DNA from: Microbulbifer sp. MKSA007
Lineage (GTDB): Bacteria; Pseudomonadota; Gammaproteobacteria; Pseudomonadales; Cellvibrionaceae
Assembly: GCA_032615215.1 (NCBI GenBank)
Contig: CP128433.1
Coordinates: forward strand, 1,695,501 to 1,759,500
DNA length: 64,000 bases
Reading direction: 5' to 3'
This document shows positions 45,474-54,721 of this stretch, in pieces (position 1 is the first letter of the stretch; every line of letters begins with the position of its first letter). Both the position numbers and the translations under genes were made by a program. The notes beneath the pieces were generated by a model. That model was not told the origin of the DNA. It saw only the letters and a program-made list of their open reading frames with translations, and searched no databases.

Positions 45474-46876
45474 ATGAGAAGCACCGTAAAGGATTGGGGA
45501 AACCACTGGCTGCGCTTTGCGACGTCACTGTGGAAACTGTTTGATGAAAAGGATTGTCGGCAACGCGCGGCTGCTCTCACTTACCTGACACTGTTTGGCA
45601 TAGTTCCCCTAGTGACGGTGAGCTACGCCATGTTATCACTGTTTCCCGACTTTGCCGGCTTGCAGAGTAGGTTACAGGATCAACTGTTCACCCACTTTTT
45701 GCCTCAGAGTGGGCGCGAGATCCAAAAATATATCAGCAGTTTTTCCGAACAGGCACAGCGTTTGACTGGCGTTGGTATCGCGATGCTGATTATTACTGCG
45801 GGTTTGACCCTTCGCGGCATCGAGGGGACCTTTAACTCTATCTGGGACGTCCAAAAAGGCCGCAGCGGGGTTTCGAGTTTTCTTTTGTACTGGGCGATAT
45901 TGAGTCTCGGTCCAATCCTATTAGGGGCGGGACTGGCGACAAGTACTTTTGTCTTTTCTCAAAAATTTTTCTTGGGTGGAGCTGATTCCTTTGAGGTAAC
46001 TTCGTTGTTATTCAGGATTCTACCATTTGTTTTCAGCTCCATAGTTTTTACCCTATTGTTCATCGCTGTGCCCAATTGCTATGTCCCGTTGCGCCACGGA
46101 ATAGAGGGGGGATCATAATCTCGATTGTTTTCGAGGTTATGAAGTACTTATTCGGCTTGTTGGTAGCGCGGAGTTCGGTCCAGGCAATCTACGGCGCATT
46201 CGCTGTTGTTCCCCTGTTCCTGCTTTGGATTTATCTGATGTGGATACTGGTATTGGCCGGCTGTGTGTTGGTGCGCACACTATCGGTTTATCAAGCTGCG
46301 ACCCAGGAGCGGGAGCATTCTGACCTGGTTGCCCTCCTTATTGTTCTCTGGCAGATGTATAAGAAATGCGCGAAGGGGAGGCCTCTGAAGGAGCGAGATA
46401 TTTCCCGTATGGGAATCAAGTTTGTTCAGTGGCGAAGGTTGCGGAATATCCTTCAGGCTAATCGTATGGTGACCCAGACTGATCGCAATGATTATGTTTT
46501 GCTGAGGGACCTGAATACGGTGTCCCTGGTTGAATTGGCAGGTTGGCTGAGTTCGGATTGGATGCCCAGTGGAATTCCTGCGAGTCTGGATGGATTGCCC
46601 TGGTATGGAGAGGTAGAGCAACGCTTTGCCAATGCCAGAGAGTCAACCCGGGAGCAATTAGGTATTACTGTTGGGGAGTTGTTCCTGGAGGCCGAGCAAA
46701 AGGAAGCTGAAGATAAGCCCCTTGAGCTGGGCCACGACGGTGGGACTGATGATAAGCAAACAAACTCTGAAACCGGGGGAGAAAGTGGGCCTGATGAAAA
46801 TAGTCAAAGTGAAGATGACAAGAGCAGCAGCGGTCACCTTTCTTTTGTTGGTATGCGGAATAAGCGCCTGCGCTAA
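45474..46876 (+). pseudogene. YihY/BrkB-type membrane protein gene, broken by a one-base shift in a G6 run
   Basis: The first frame holds the typical start (CRQRAAALTYLTLFGIVPLVTV) and the first membrane helices, then ends PLRHGIEGGS. The neighbouring frame continues IIISIVFEVMKYLFGLLVARSSVQAIYGAFAVVPLFLLWIYL and the hydrophilic C-terminus to 46876. One extra G in the G6 run at 46106-46111 joins them (HGIEGGIIISIVFEV). The joined protein has about 467 residues, six membrane helices and a Glu/Asp-rich tail. The start is at 45474 (45450 also possible). Function of the family is uncertain. Confidence 0.85.
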
Positions 46877-47255
46877 AGACGATAAATCGCTTCTAGCCAT
46901 TGATGGGGAAGAGTTGGATGTATCGGGTAAGGTTTTGCTGGTTAACTATTGGGCAGAGTGGTGTAAGCCCTGTCGAGAGGAGATCCCGGTCCTTAACCAA
47001 CTGGCCGACGGTAACAACAATATCGTTGTTGTTGGGGTGAACTTCGACAATTTACCGATTGCGGAAATACAAAAACAGGCGGATAAGTTGGGTATTACTT
47101 TTCCCGTTCTAGTGGCCGAACCGCAAGGGCGCTGGGGGCAGGAGAAGCCGGAGGTGCTGCCTTCTACGTTCATTATTGGTACCGATGGTCGCTGGCATAA
47201 AACATTGGTTGGGCCGCAGGATAGAGACGACTTTATTTCGGCTCTCAATTTATAG
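46794..47255 (+). CDS. TlpA-like thioredoxin-fold lipoprotein
   Basis: 153 residues from the ATG at 46794; the ATG at 46815 is equally possible. N-terminal lipoprotein signal with lipobox ISAC, then a thioredoxin fold with the redox pair WAEWCKPC and the cis-Pro loop VLPSTF. The EEIPVLNQLA segment is typical for TlpA/ResA-type periplasmic disulfide reductases. It overlaps the 3' end of the YihY-type gene by 80 bases and is likely expressed with it. Confidence 0.85.
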   Translation: MKIVKVKMTRAAAVTFLLLVCGISACAKDDKSLLAIDGEELDVSGKVLLVNYWAEWCKPCREEIPVLNQLADGNNNIVVVGVNFDNLPIAEIQKQADKLGITFPVLVAEPQGRWGQEKPEVLPSTFIIGTDGRWHKTLVGPQDRDDFISALNL

Positions 47256-47417
47256 CGAGTACTAATGGAGTGCTGGTAAAAGCCGGCGGGGTAACAGTGG
47301 ATTATTAGAAGCTCCCAAACTTTATAAAACTATAACTAACACATCTATAGGCTTGTGACGGATCGCTGATAGCATGCCGCCACTTTCCCCTTTTGTTCCG
47401 GGTGGGACCCAGACCTT

Positions 47418-48782
47418 ATGCATATCAGTTCATTTGCTTTCCTGCTTCTATTTATTGTTTTTCTATACGGACTTTTTCGCTGGCAGCGAGGCCGTGACTC
47501 CCTCGCACCAGCAGTGCTGGCTGGCCTGATTCTTGGGGTTATCTTTGGAGGCACCCTGCAACTGTCTCGCGGATGGGGGGCTGCACCCGCAGAGGTGATA
47601 CCTTGGGTAGAGATGATAGGGGACAGTTACGTAAATCTATTGTATTTACTCGTGATGCCCCTGGTGCTGACTTCCATATTAGTGGCGGTAGTTAAAGTCA
47701 GCCATACCCAGGCGCTGGGCAAAATCAGTATTTCAGTCCTGGGGGTACTATTGGGAACAACGGCGGTGGCCGCTCTAATTGGCGTGGCTATGGCCGAGCT
47801 ATTTGGTTTGTCGGCTGCGGGATTGGTTGAGGGTTCCAGGGAAGCTGCGCGAGTGGAAGTGCTGAATGAGCGTATTGGCAAGGTCACAGACCTTTCCATT
47901 CCTGAGATTATTACCTCTTTTGTGCCGCGCAATATTTTTCTGGACCTGACCGGGGCTCGCTCTACTTCTGTTATAGCGGTGGTTATATTCGCGGTGCTTT
48001 TAGGGTTGGCAGCCTTGGCGGTTCGCCGTGAATTTCCCGAAGAGGGCGCAGCGATTGAGCGCTTCGTTCATGTGGCTCAAGTCTGGGTTATGAAGCTGGT
48101 GCGACTAGTGATGGCTTTTACACCTTACGGCGTGATGGCTTTGGTTACCGGCCTGATCGCTAAATCCAGTATGGGGGATATTCTTAACTTATTGAGTTTT
48201 GTGCTGGCCTCCTTTACGGCTATTGGTTTGATGTTCCTGGTGCACGGTCTGCTGCTACTTATTAATGGTATCAATCCGCTGCACTATTTCACCAAGGTAT
48301 GGCCGGTGCTGGTTTTTGCCTTTAGCTCCCGCTCCAGTGCTGCAACTATTCCCCTGAATGTCGAGACTCAGGTGGACCAGCTGCGTACGTCTCCAGCAAT
48401 TGCCAATTTCTCTGCATCTTTCGGTGCGACTATTGGGCAAAACGGCTGCGCCGGCATTTATCCGGCTATGCTGGCAGTGATGGTGGCAGTGCCGATGGGG
48501 ATCAATGTATGGGACCCAGTATGGATTGCTACTTTAGTGGCGGTTGTAATGATCAGTTCTTTCGGTATAGCGGGCGTTGGTGGCGGGGCGACCTTTGCAG
48601 CCTTGGTGGTACTGCCGGCAATGGGGTTGCCAGTTACTATCGCGGCTCTGCTAATTTCTGTTGAACCTCTGATTGATATGGCGCGAACCGCGCTGAATGT
48701 TAACGGCGCTATGACCGCTGGCACCCTGACACAACGCTGGCTCGGCGATGAAGTGCCCGGCCCGGAAGTTGTAGAGGGTTGA
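47418..48782 (+). CDS. tcyP: L-cystine:cation symporter, TcyP type
   Basis: 454 residues of a dicarboxylate/amino acid:cation symporter fold with about eight helices and re-entrant loops. The motifs VPRNIFLDLTGARSTSVIAVV, FAFSSRSSAATIPLNVETQ and GATIGQNGCAGIYPAMLAVMVA agree closely with E. coli TcyP (YdjN), which takes up L-cystine. Monocistronic; no CysB site was recognised. Confidence 0.9.
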   Translation: MHISSFAFLLLFIVFLYGLFRWQRGRDSLAPAVLAGLILGVIFGGTLQLSRGWGAAPAEVIPWVEMIGDSYVNLLYLLVMPLVLTSILVAVVKVSHTQALGKISISVLGVLLGTTAVAALIGVAMAELFGLSAAGLVEGSREAARVEVLNERIGKVTDLSIPEIITSFVPRNIFLDLTGARSTSVIAVVIFAVLLGLAALAVRREFPEEGAAIERFVHVAQVWVMKLVRLVMAFTPYGVMALVTGLIAKSSMGDILNLLSFVLASFTAIGLMFLVHGLLLLINGINPLHYFTKVWPVLVFAFSSRSSAATIPLNVETQVDQLRTSPAIANFSASFGATIGQNGCAGIYPAMLAVMVAVPMGINVWDPVWIATLVAVVMISSFGIAGVGGGATFAALVVLPAMGLPVTIAALLISVEPLIDMARTALNVNGAMTAGTLTQRWLGDEVPGPEVVEG

Positions 48783-48931
48783 ACAGAGAACGGTACTTTG
48801 TGCACCGATTATTTTTGTCTTCTGATTTCGCCGATTTTTCATAGGAGTCCTGTCAACCAGCTCTAGTGCCTGACGTTATAGTCAGTGCTGTTAACGCATT
48901 GAGTTTTTTGTTCACGGAACTGGAGCAACTT

Positions 48932-49345
48932 ATGAATAAACTGATAGGACTGTCAGTACTGGCGCTTAGCCTTGGTTTTCCCCTCTCGCTGCAAGCTGAA
49001 AGCAGTGAGGATGATGGACATGATCGCGGCGACCGTATTGAAAATCGTCTCGATCGAAAGGGGGATCGCATTGAAGAGCGCCTCGATGATAAAGGTGATC
49101 GTATTAATGAGCGCCTGGACCAGCGGTCTGAGCAGGCTGCCGCTAATGGGAGAGATAAATTAGCTGCACATTTAGATAAAAAAGGTGATCGTATCGATAG
49201 GCGCCTGGATAACAAAGGTGAGAAAATAAACGAGCGCCTCGATAAAAAAGGCGAGCGAATAGATAATAGATACGATCGGAAGAACGAACGCGGCGAGCGG
49301 ACAAAAAAGCACCATCGTAGATCCCGTGACAACAATAACGATTAG
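48932..49345 (+). CDS. Secreted protein of 11-residue charged repeats
   Basis: 137 residues from the ATG at 48932, after GGAGCAACTT. A signal peptide (about residues 1-22, ending LQA) is followed by repeats of eleven residues, GDRIENRLDRK, GDRIEERLDDK, GDRINERLDQR, then a degenerate stretch, and GDRIDRRLDNK, GEKINERLDKK, GERIDNRYDRK, and a basic tail. Six clear copies. Eleven-residue periodicity with I/L at fixed places suggests a long right-handed or straight coiled helix. No family was identified. Periplasmic or secreted by signal. Confidence 0.8.
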   Translation: MNKLIGLSVLALSLGFPLSLQAESSEDDGHDRGDRIENRLDRKGDRIEERLDDKGDRINERLDQRSEQAAANGRDKLAAHLDKKGDRIDRRLDNKGEKINERLDKKGERIDNRYDRKNERGERTKKHHRRSRDNNND

Positions 49346-49393
49346 TGATTGTTGGTTGTAGCAGGCATTATCTAGTGGGTTGCGGCAAACTAA

Positions 49394-49655
49394 GGAGCCT
49401 CTGAATAATTCCGTGATATTTCTATAGTCTTGGAAGACTGCAGTCGCTAGGCGCAGCCTGCTGATAAAGGGCTTAGTCCTTTGCAAGAGCTATGCAGTAG
49501 CTGGGGCCTTCTAAGTCTGTCCTACGGGGATTTCAGAGTGGTTCATACTCTGTGCTGCGACTTCTCAAAAGGTTTAAACACTCCTGTGAAGCCGCGCCTA
49601 GACTGTGAGCTGCCCTGACAGCCAAAGAAATATCACGGAATTATTTAGAGGCTCC
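49394..49655. mobile_element. MITE-like element, copy B
   Basis: 262 bases with 30-bp terminal inverted repeats starting GGAGCCTCTGAATAATT (49394) and ending TTTAGAGGCTCC (49655); the two ends differ at one position. Same family as copy A, inserted in the opposite orientation. The left flank is CTAA, the complement of copy A's TTAG; the right flank GCAA is not an exact duplication. No coding capacity. The sigma factor gene begins 53 bases after it. Confidence 0.85.
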
Positions 49656-49707
49656 GCAATAGCCGTAGAAGGATTGCATCCTCGTCAAGGGACCTCAATC
49701 GGCTTTT

Positions 49708-50232
49708 ATGGATCAGTTTCTCGCTTCAGTAGAAAAGCGGGCATTCACTATGGCGAAATATGCTGTAGGGGACCGTGATGATGCGCTGGATATCGTTCAG
49801 GACTCTATGCTTGCACTCGTCAAAAGCTATAGCTGCCGAGACCGTGCGGAGTGGCGCCCATTATTTTTTACCATTCTTAATAACCGCATAACCGATTGGC
49901 ATCGTCGCAAGAAAAACCTGTCCCGTTGGCAGCTGTTGAAAGATAAACTTCCTATTAATAGCGAAGGCGATGAATGGGATCTGAGTGAATTTCCCGACCC
50001 CAACGGCCGCAGCCCGGATAGTGTCCTAATCGGTGAACGTACGATTGATGCCATTGACCGCGCCATTGAAAAGTTACCTCTGCGTCAACAGCAGGCTTTT
50101 TTGTTGCGCTGCGTTGAAGGCTTTAATGTCAGTGAGACAGCAGGGGCTATGGCTTGTAGCGAGGGAAGTGTGAAGACTCACCTCTCTCGAGCATTGCGCA
50201 GCCTGCGGGTTCATTTGGAGGCGATGGAATGA
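49708..50232 (+). CDS. ECF-type RNA polymerase sigma factor
   Basis: 174 residues. Region 2 (RDDALDIVQDSMLALVKSY, residues about 24-42) and region 4 (LPLRQQQAFLLRCVEGFNVSETAGAMACSEGSVKTHLSRALRSLR, about 124-168) are clear. It heads a four-gene operon with overlaps (next gene starts within the stop region ATGA), whose second product is a membrane protein in the usual position of an anti-sigma factor. The target genes are unknown; such factors often control their own operon. Confidence 0.9.
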   Translation: MDQFLASVEKRAFTMAKYAVGDRDDALDIVQDSMLALVKSYSCRDRAEWRPLFFTILNNRITDWHRRKKNLSRWQLLKDKLPINSEGDEWDLSEFPDPNGRSPDSVLIGERTIDAIDRAIEKLPLRQQQAFLLRCVEGFNVSETAGAMACSEGSVKTHLSRALRSLRVHLEAME

Positions 50233-50615
50233 GTAATTTAGAAAACAATTCATCGACTAACGAGAAGCGTATACTCGGAGCGGCCAGTGCCGCTGTTATA
50301 CGTAGAGAGAGATCGCTCGATACGGAAACCCTGGCTGAGTTGCGGCGAATCCGCTCCGCAGCGCAAGATCAAAATAATAAAAAACGGTACTTTTCACTCA
50401 AGACCTTGTATCCATACCTTCCAGTTACAGCGGCTTCTGCCGCAGTGCTATTTCTTGCTCTATGGTGGCCCAGTTCTGTTATCAATAATGAAAGTCGTAC
50501 AGAGCTGCTAGTGAGTGGTGATTGGCTGCTGGATGAAGATATGGATATCGAGATGATTGAGGATATGGAGTTTTATCAGTGGTTGGCGGAGGAGTTGGAT
50601 GGGCACTCTTCGTAG
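50229..50615 (+). CDS. Membrane protein in anti-sigma position (DUF3619-like)
   Basis: 128 residues. A soluble N-terminal half, one membrane helix (about residues 65-80, LPVTAASAAVLFLALWW) and an acidic periplasmic C-terminus (DEDMDIEMIEDMEFYQWLAEEL). The start overlaps the sigma gene's stop by four bases (ATGA). By position and topology it is a candidate anti-sigma factor; the DUF3619-like naming is from recollection of similar operons. Confidence 0.72.
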   Translation: MSNLENNSSTNEKRILGAASAAVIRRERSLDTETLAELRRIRSAAQDQNNKKRYFSLKTLYPYLPVTAASAAVLFLALWWPSSVINNESRTELLVSGDWLLDEDMDIEMIEDMEFYQWLAEELDGHSS

Positions 50616-50838
50616 TGTTTTATTCATCATATCTATGTGTGCGCTCGTATTTCCAGGTACTACCGAGGCGGAGGAAGCTGAGCCTCTGCCGGAGGAATTC
50701 CTGTTATTCCTGGAAGAGTGGGTCGATGAACAAGGTGATGTCGTTATCCCTGAAGATCCCGAGTTGGTTCAAGGTCCCGGGCAAACCCAAGAAGGCACCA
50801 AAAGCAAAGATATATGGCTGGGGGACAGTCATGATTAA
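50599..50838 (+). CDS. Small secreted acidic protein of the sigma-factor operon
   Basis: 79 residues from the ATG at 50599, preceded by GAGGAG and overlapping the preceding gene by 17 bases. A signal peptide (about residues 1-22, LRSVLFIISMCALVFPGTTEA) is followed by an acidic stretch (LPEEFLLFLEEWVDEQGDVV). The pattern EFLLFLEEW with a short acidic tail is known in proteins next to DUF3106 genes. Function unknown; periplasmic. Confidence 0.7.
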   Translation: MGTLRSVLFIISMCALVFPGTTEAEEAEPLPEEFLLFLEEWVDEQGDVVIPEDPELVQGPGQTQEGTKSKDIWLGDSHD

Positions 50839-51531
50839 AACCCTGGTCGCAACTTGTTTGATGGCAGCCTCTCTGCTTTGGGCTGGTATGGCGTGGTCGG
50901 TGGATTGGAAAAGCCTAAGTGATAGTGATCGCAAGCTGTTACAGGGCATGGAAGAGCGCTGGCCCAACATGTCTGATAGCCAGCAGGAGAGGTTGTTGCG
51001 GGGTGCGCGTCGATGGAACTCAATGAGCCCTGAGCAGCGTGACAATGCTCGGCAGCGCTATGAAAAATGGCAGTCTCTGCCCCAGGAACGCCGTAATCAG
51101 CTGCGGGAATCTTATCGACAGTACCGTGCCCTGCCGGAAGGCAGGCGTGAGAGTATCCGTGAGGCTCGTGAGAGATATCGGCAGATGTCCCCCGAACAGA
51201 GAGAGCAAGTGCGCGAGCGCTGGCGGGAAGCTAGGGGCGATAGGAGTGAACCGCAAAGGCCCAGGGGTGATAGGGCTCGGGGAGAGCGAGCGCAAGGGGA
51301 TAGACTCAGGGAAGATGGGCCTAGGAGGGATAGGTCCGATGAGAATAGACCTAGAGGAAACCGGCACAGAGAAGACCGACCAAGGGGCGACCGGGCGAGA
51401 GGAGATAGGCCCAGAAGGGAGCACGAAAGGGGAGAAGGCACCAGGATTCTCGGCCTAGGCGTGATCGAGAGGCCAGTGACCGACGAGAGGGTGATGAGGA
51501 GACTGATAGTTCATCTGGGGCTCCTGAATAG
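50831..51531 (+). pseudogene. DUF3106 protein gene with probable frame shift near its end
   Basis: Signal peptide (about residues 1-23, ending AWS), then the DUF3106 part: repeated short helices of the form LSDSDRKLLQGMEERW, MSDSQQERLLRGARRW, MSPEQRDNARQRYEKW, LPQERRNQLRESYRQY and so on. A long R/G/D/E-rich tail follows. As written it ends in a hydrophobic sequence of different style at 51559. One extra G in G4 at 51429-51432 continues the charged tail (RHQDSRPRRDREASDRREGDEETDSSSGAPE) to a stop at 51529-51531. The gene start overlaps the preceding gene by eight bases. Confidence 0.75.
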
Positions 51532-51674
51532 TGCCCTGCCATTCAAATTCCAACCCTGAGAGGCTGGCTTATCGTTTTACCTCGCTGCTACGCTGGTACG
51601 ACAGTGTAATTCAGCGTCTATTCAGATCATCTTAAGTAATCTGGCTCCCGTTGATGACTAGCGGGAGATATATC

Positions 51675-52238
51675 GTGCAACTATACAAACAGCTAATCGC
51701 GGGTGCGGCAGTTGCGGCACTGGTGGGTCTAAGTTCTACTGCCAGCGCGGGCCCCCGAGGCTATGCTGCGGGTGGCTATGATTATGCGCGAGTTACCGAG
51801 GTTACTCCCGTCTACACCGATGTTCAGGTTGTTACACCGACGACTCAGTGTCGCGATGAACAGGTTGCCTATCGCGAGCCGACTTCCCCGGCAGGTACTG
51901 TAGTGGGGGGACTTATAGGTGCTGCAATCGGCAATAACTTAGGCGATCACGGCCACCGTGGACGCTACGGTTATCATCGCAGTCACAATCGTGGCGGCGC
52001 CACAATCGCAGGGGCTTTGGTGGGCGCCCTGGTAGGTAACCAGATCAGCCGTGCCAATGCTCCAGTCCACTATGCAACAGAGTCCCGTTGCCATGTTGTA
52101 GATGAATACTCTACAAGAAGGGAATTAGTCGGATACGATGTCCGCTATCGGTATAATGGGCAAGTTTACTTGACTCGCACTGACCATCATCCGGGCGATA
52201 GAATCCGGGTCCATGTCGACGTCTCACCGGCTCTTTGA
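51675..52238 (+). CDS. Glycine-zipper (2TM) outer membrane-type protein
   Basis: 187 residues from the GTG at 51675, chosen because GGGAG lies upstream at normal distance and it gives a clean signal peptide (YKQLIAGAAVAALVGLSSTASA). Two Gly-zipper segments (GTVVGGLIGAAIGNNLGDHG and GGATIAGALVGALVGNQIS) match the Rickettsia 17 kDa-antigen/SlyB-type pattern. A conserved C-terminal region (YDVRYRYNGQVYLTRTDHHPGDRIRVHVDV) is shared with this family. An envelope protein; exact role unknown. Confidence 0.82.
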   Translation: MQLYKQLIAGAAVAALVGLSSTASAGPRGYAAGGYDYARVTEVTPVYTDVQVVTPTTQCRDEQVAYREPTSPAGTVVGGLIGAAIGNNLGDHGHRGRYGYHRSHNRGGATIAGALVGALVGNQISRANAPVHYATESRCHVVDEYSTRRELVGYDVRYRYNGQVYLTRTDHHPGDRIRVHVDVSPAL

Positions 52239-52303
52239 GCCCGGTTGAGGGCGGCAGGGAGTTTATAAAGGGTGGAAAATTGGATATCCACAGGAGCCGC
52301 ACC

Positions 52304-52621
52304 GTGAAACTGAATCGTACCTTACTTGGCTTTATTGCTTTTACCGCTGTGTTTTTGCCGGCGCTCTGCAGTGCCACGGTACACAGCTACCCCGCTTATG
52401 AGCGGGAGAGTTTTCAGCCCCACTTTCTTCGTGTTCAAGGGGGAGAAATCTCAAGGGATCGGGCTGCTTCAATCGTAAAACAACGCTTTGGTGGAAAAAT
52501 TCTCGCCATTTCTGAGACCAAAAAACAGGGGCGAGCCGTGTATCGGGTGAAGGGACTGTCGGCCAAAAGCCAGGTTTATGTGGTGTTTGTCGATAAACAG
52601 AGCGGCCGTATATCCCGCTAG
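52304..52621 (+). CDS. PepSY-domain periplasmic protein
   Basis: 105 residues from the GTG at 52304, with AGGAG upstream. Signal peptide (about residues 1-24, ending LCSA), then a PepSY domain: ISRDRAASIVKQRFGGKILAISETKKQGRAVYRVKGLS and the closing VYVVFVDKQSGRIS. PepSY proteins are often encoded with two-component systems, as here, and may modulate the sensor from the periplasm. It begins the PepSY-regulator-kinase operon. Confidence 0.85.
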   Translation: MKLNRTLLGFIAFTAVFLPALCSATVHSYPAYERESFQPHFLRVQGGEISRDRAASIVKQRFGGKILAISETKKQGRAVYRVKGLSAKSQVYVVFVDKQSGRISR

Positions 52622-52655
52622 CAGAATAATTGCGAGCCGCAATAAGGTAATTACT

Positions 52656-53330
52656 ATGCGCGCACTATTAGTTGAAGATGAAGCATTACTGCGGCAGCAG
52701 CTGGCAGAGTCCCTGCGCACGGCCGGGTACACCGTTGACGAAGCCCCTGATGGAGAAGAGGCACTTTATCTGGGGAGGGAATATCCCTACGACGTTGCAG
52801 TAATGGACCTGGGTTTACCCAAAATTGATGGTATCCAGGTTATTGAAACACTGCGCCGTGAAGAGAAGCATTTTCCTATCCTGATTTTAACGGCTCGGGG
52901 ACACTGGCAGGAAAGGGTCTCCGGCCTGGAAGCTGGCGGGGACGATTACCTGGTAAAACCCTTCCATACTGAAGAACTGCTCGCACGGTTGAATGCCCTG
53001 GTGCGCCGTTCCGCAGGTTTCTCATCGCCGACGATTAAAGCCGGACCTATCGTTCTGGATACCAGTGCGCAACGGGTTAGTGTGGATGAAGTTGAATTGG
53101 ACCTGACTTCGTTTGAGTACAAGGTACTTGAATACCTGATGCTTCATCCGGATGAGGTAGTGTCAAAAACCACCCTGACAGAACATATCTATGAACAGGA
53201 CTGTGACCGGGACAGCAATGTGATAGAGGTGTTTATTGGACGCCTGCGGAAAAAAATTGATGCGGCAGCCAAGCTTAAGCCTATCGAGACTCTGCGCGGG
53301 CGCGGCTATCGCTTTGTGATTCCGCAGTGA
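52656..53330 (+). CDS. OmpR-family response regulator
   Basis: 224 residues. Receiver domain with phospho-acceptor D51 (VAVMDLGLPKIDG) and the acidic pair at residues 8-9 (VEDE), then Thr in LILTARGHW and Lys in YLVKPFHTEELLARLNALVRR; a winged-helix DNA-binding domain follows (LTSFEYKVLEYLMLHPDEVVSKTTLTEHIYEQ ... IETLRGRGYRF). Closest in pattern to PhoP/QseB-type regulators. It overlaps the kinase gene by four bases (GTGA). The ATG at 52656 is the only start that begins the receiver domain correctly. Confidence 0.93.
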   Translation: MRALLVEDEALLRQQLAESLRTAGYTVDEAPDGEEALYLGREYPYDVAVMDLGLPKIDGIQVIETLRREEKHFPILILTARGHWQERVSGLEAGGDDYLVKPFHTEELLARLNALVRRSAGFSSPTIKAGPIVLDTSAQRVSVDEVELDLTSFEYKVLEYLMLHPDEVVSKTTLTEHIYEQDCDRDSNVIEVFIGRLRKKIDAAAKLKPIETLRGRGYRFVIPQ

Positions 53331-54693
53331 GATCCATCAATTTCCCCCTGCTTTCCTATATTCTGGGTTCCTTAAAGGGGCGTCTGGCCCTGGTTACCAG
53401 TCTTGTGCTAGTCGGCTTTATTCTTCTTATCTCTGGAGTCCTCGAGCACGCCTATCGCACCTCCCTGAATGAAGCCAAGCAGCGGGAGCTGCAGGTCTAC
53501 ATTTACACCCTGCTGGCGGTTGCTGAGCCGGAAGGTAAAACCCTGATTCTGCCCCCGAGTTTGCCCGAGCAACGCTTCAGCCAGCCTGATTCCGGTTTGG
53601 TGGGCGCTGTTATTGATCGGGAGGGTGAGATTATCTGGCGTTCGGAGTCAGCCCTGGCAATGCCGCAGCTGGAGTTCTATCCGCTTTCCCAGGGGCAGGA
53701 GTCCTATTCGCAGGTATCGGTTCCGGGAGAAGAGGGAAGTTATAGCAGTTTCCGCCAAGGGGTTGCCTGGGGGCTGGAAGATGAAAATTTGTTTACCTTT
53801 GCAGTGCTCGAGGATGCGGCCCCGCTACAGGCCCAAGTGGGGCAGTTTCGCTCAACCATGTGGCACTGGTTGGGGTTGGGAGCATTGTTATTAATCCTTG
53901 CACAGTGGTTGGTTCTGCGCTGGGGGTTTGCCCCGCTGACAGCCCTGGCTAATGCGCTTCAGGAAATGCAGCGTGGGGGTGCCGATCGATTGGAGGGTAA
54001 TTTTCCGCGGGAGCTACGCCCACTGACAGATAACTTAAATCTGTTGATTGAAAATGAGCGCCGCCAGAGAGAAAAACCCGGCATACATTAGCTGACCTGG
54101 CCCACAGCCTGAAGACGCCATTAGCGGTATTGAAGGGTCTTAAATTTTCTGGAGATACAACAACCGCCGGCAAGACGCTAACGGATCAGGTGCAGCGGAT
54201 GGACAGTATTATCAGCTATCAACTGCAGCGGGCAGTAACCAGTTCGCCGAAATCCATTATACGGGGGACACCGGTCGCGCCACTGCTCCATAAAATACTG
54301 GATGCGCTTGAAAAGGTGTATCGCAGTAAGCCGTGTGATGTCGAAAGTTCCTGTGCTGAAAACACCCTGTTTTATGGTGACGAAGGTGACCTGATGGAAG
54401 TCCTGGGTAACTTGCTGGATAACGCTTATAAATATGGTGACGGGAAATTATCGGTTGCCGTTGAGAATATGGAAGATACTCGCAAACTGTCTATTCAGGT
54501 TAAAGACAATGGCCCAGGGCTGGACAGTGAGAAATGGCAAGCGGTTACCCAGCGGGGCGTTCGTGCCGATGAACAGCAACCTGGGCAGGGTATTGGACTT
54601 GCCGTGGTAGTGGATATTGTTGAGAGCTATGAAGGGCAAATAAATGCAGCCCCCCTTCCTCAGGGAGGTACGGAAATTACGGTACAACTGTAA
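53327..54693 (+). pseudogene. PhoQ-like sensor histidine kinase gene, broken by a one-base shift
   Basis: GTG start overlapping the regulator stop. First membrane helix at about residues 20-40, a periplasmic sensor part, second helix at about 180-200 and the HAMP region in the first frame, which ends abnormally RQREKPGIH. The neighbouring frame encodes TLADLAHSLKTPLAVLKGL (the phosphorylated His region), then LGNLLDNAYKYG, VKDNGPGL and GQGIGLAVVVDI. One extra A in the A5 run at 54072-54076 (or C in the C3 after it) joins the two. The joined product has about 455 residues. Confidence 0.87.
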
Positions 54694-54703
54694 TTTCCGT
54701 TTT
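54671..54703 (+). terminator. Rho-independent terminator overlapping the kinase stop codon
   Basis: CGGAAATTAC (54671-54680) pairs with GTAATTTCCG (54690-54699), followed by TTTT. The stop codon TAA lies inside the second arm. Confidence 0.8.
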
Positions 54704-54721
54704 GCTCGACAAGTCGTTTAA

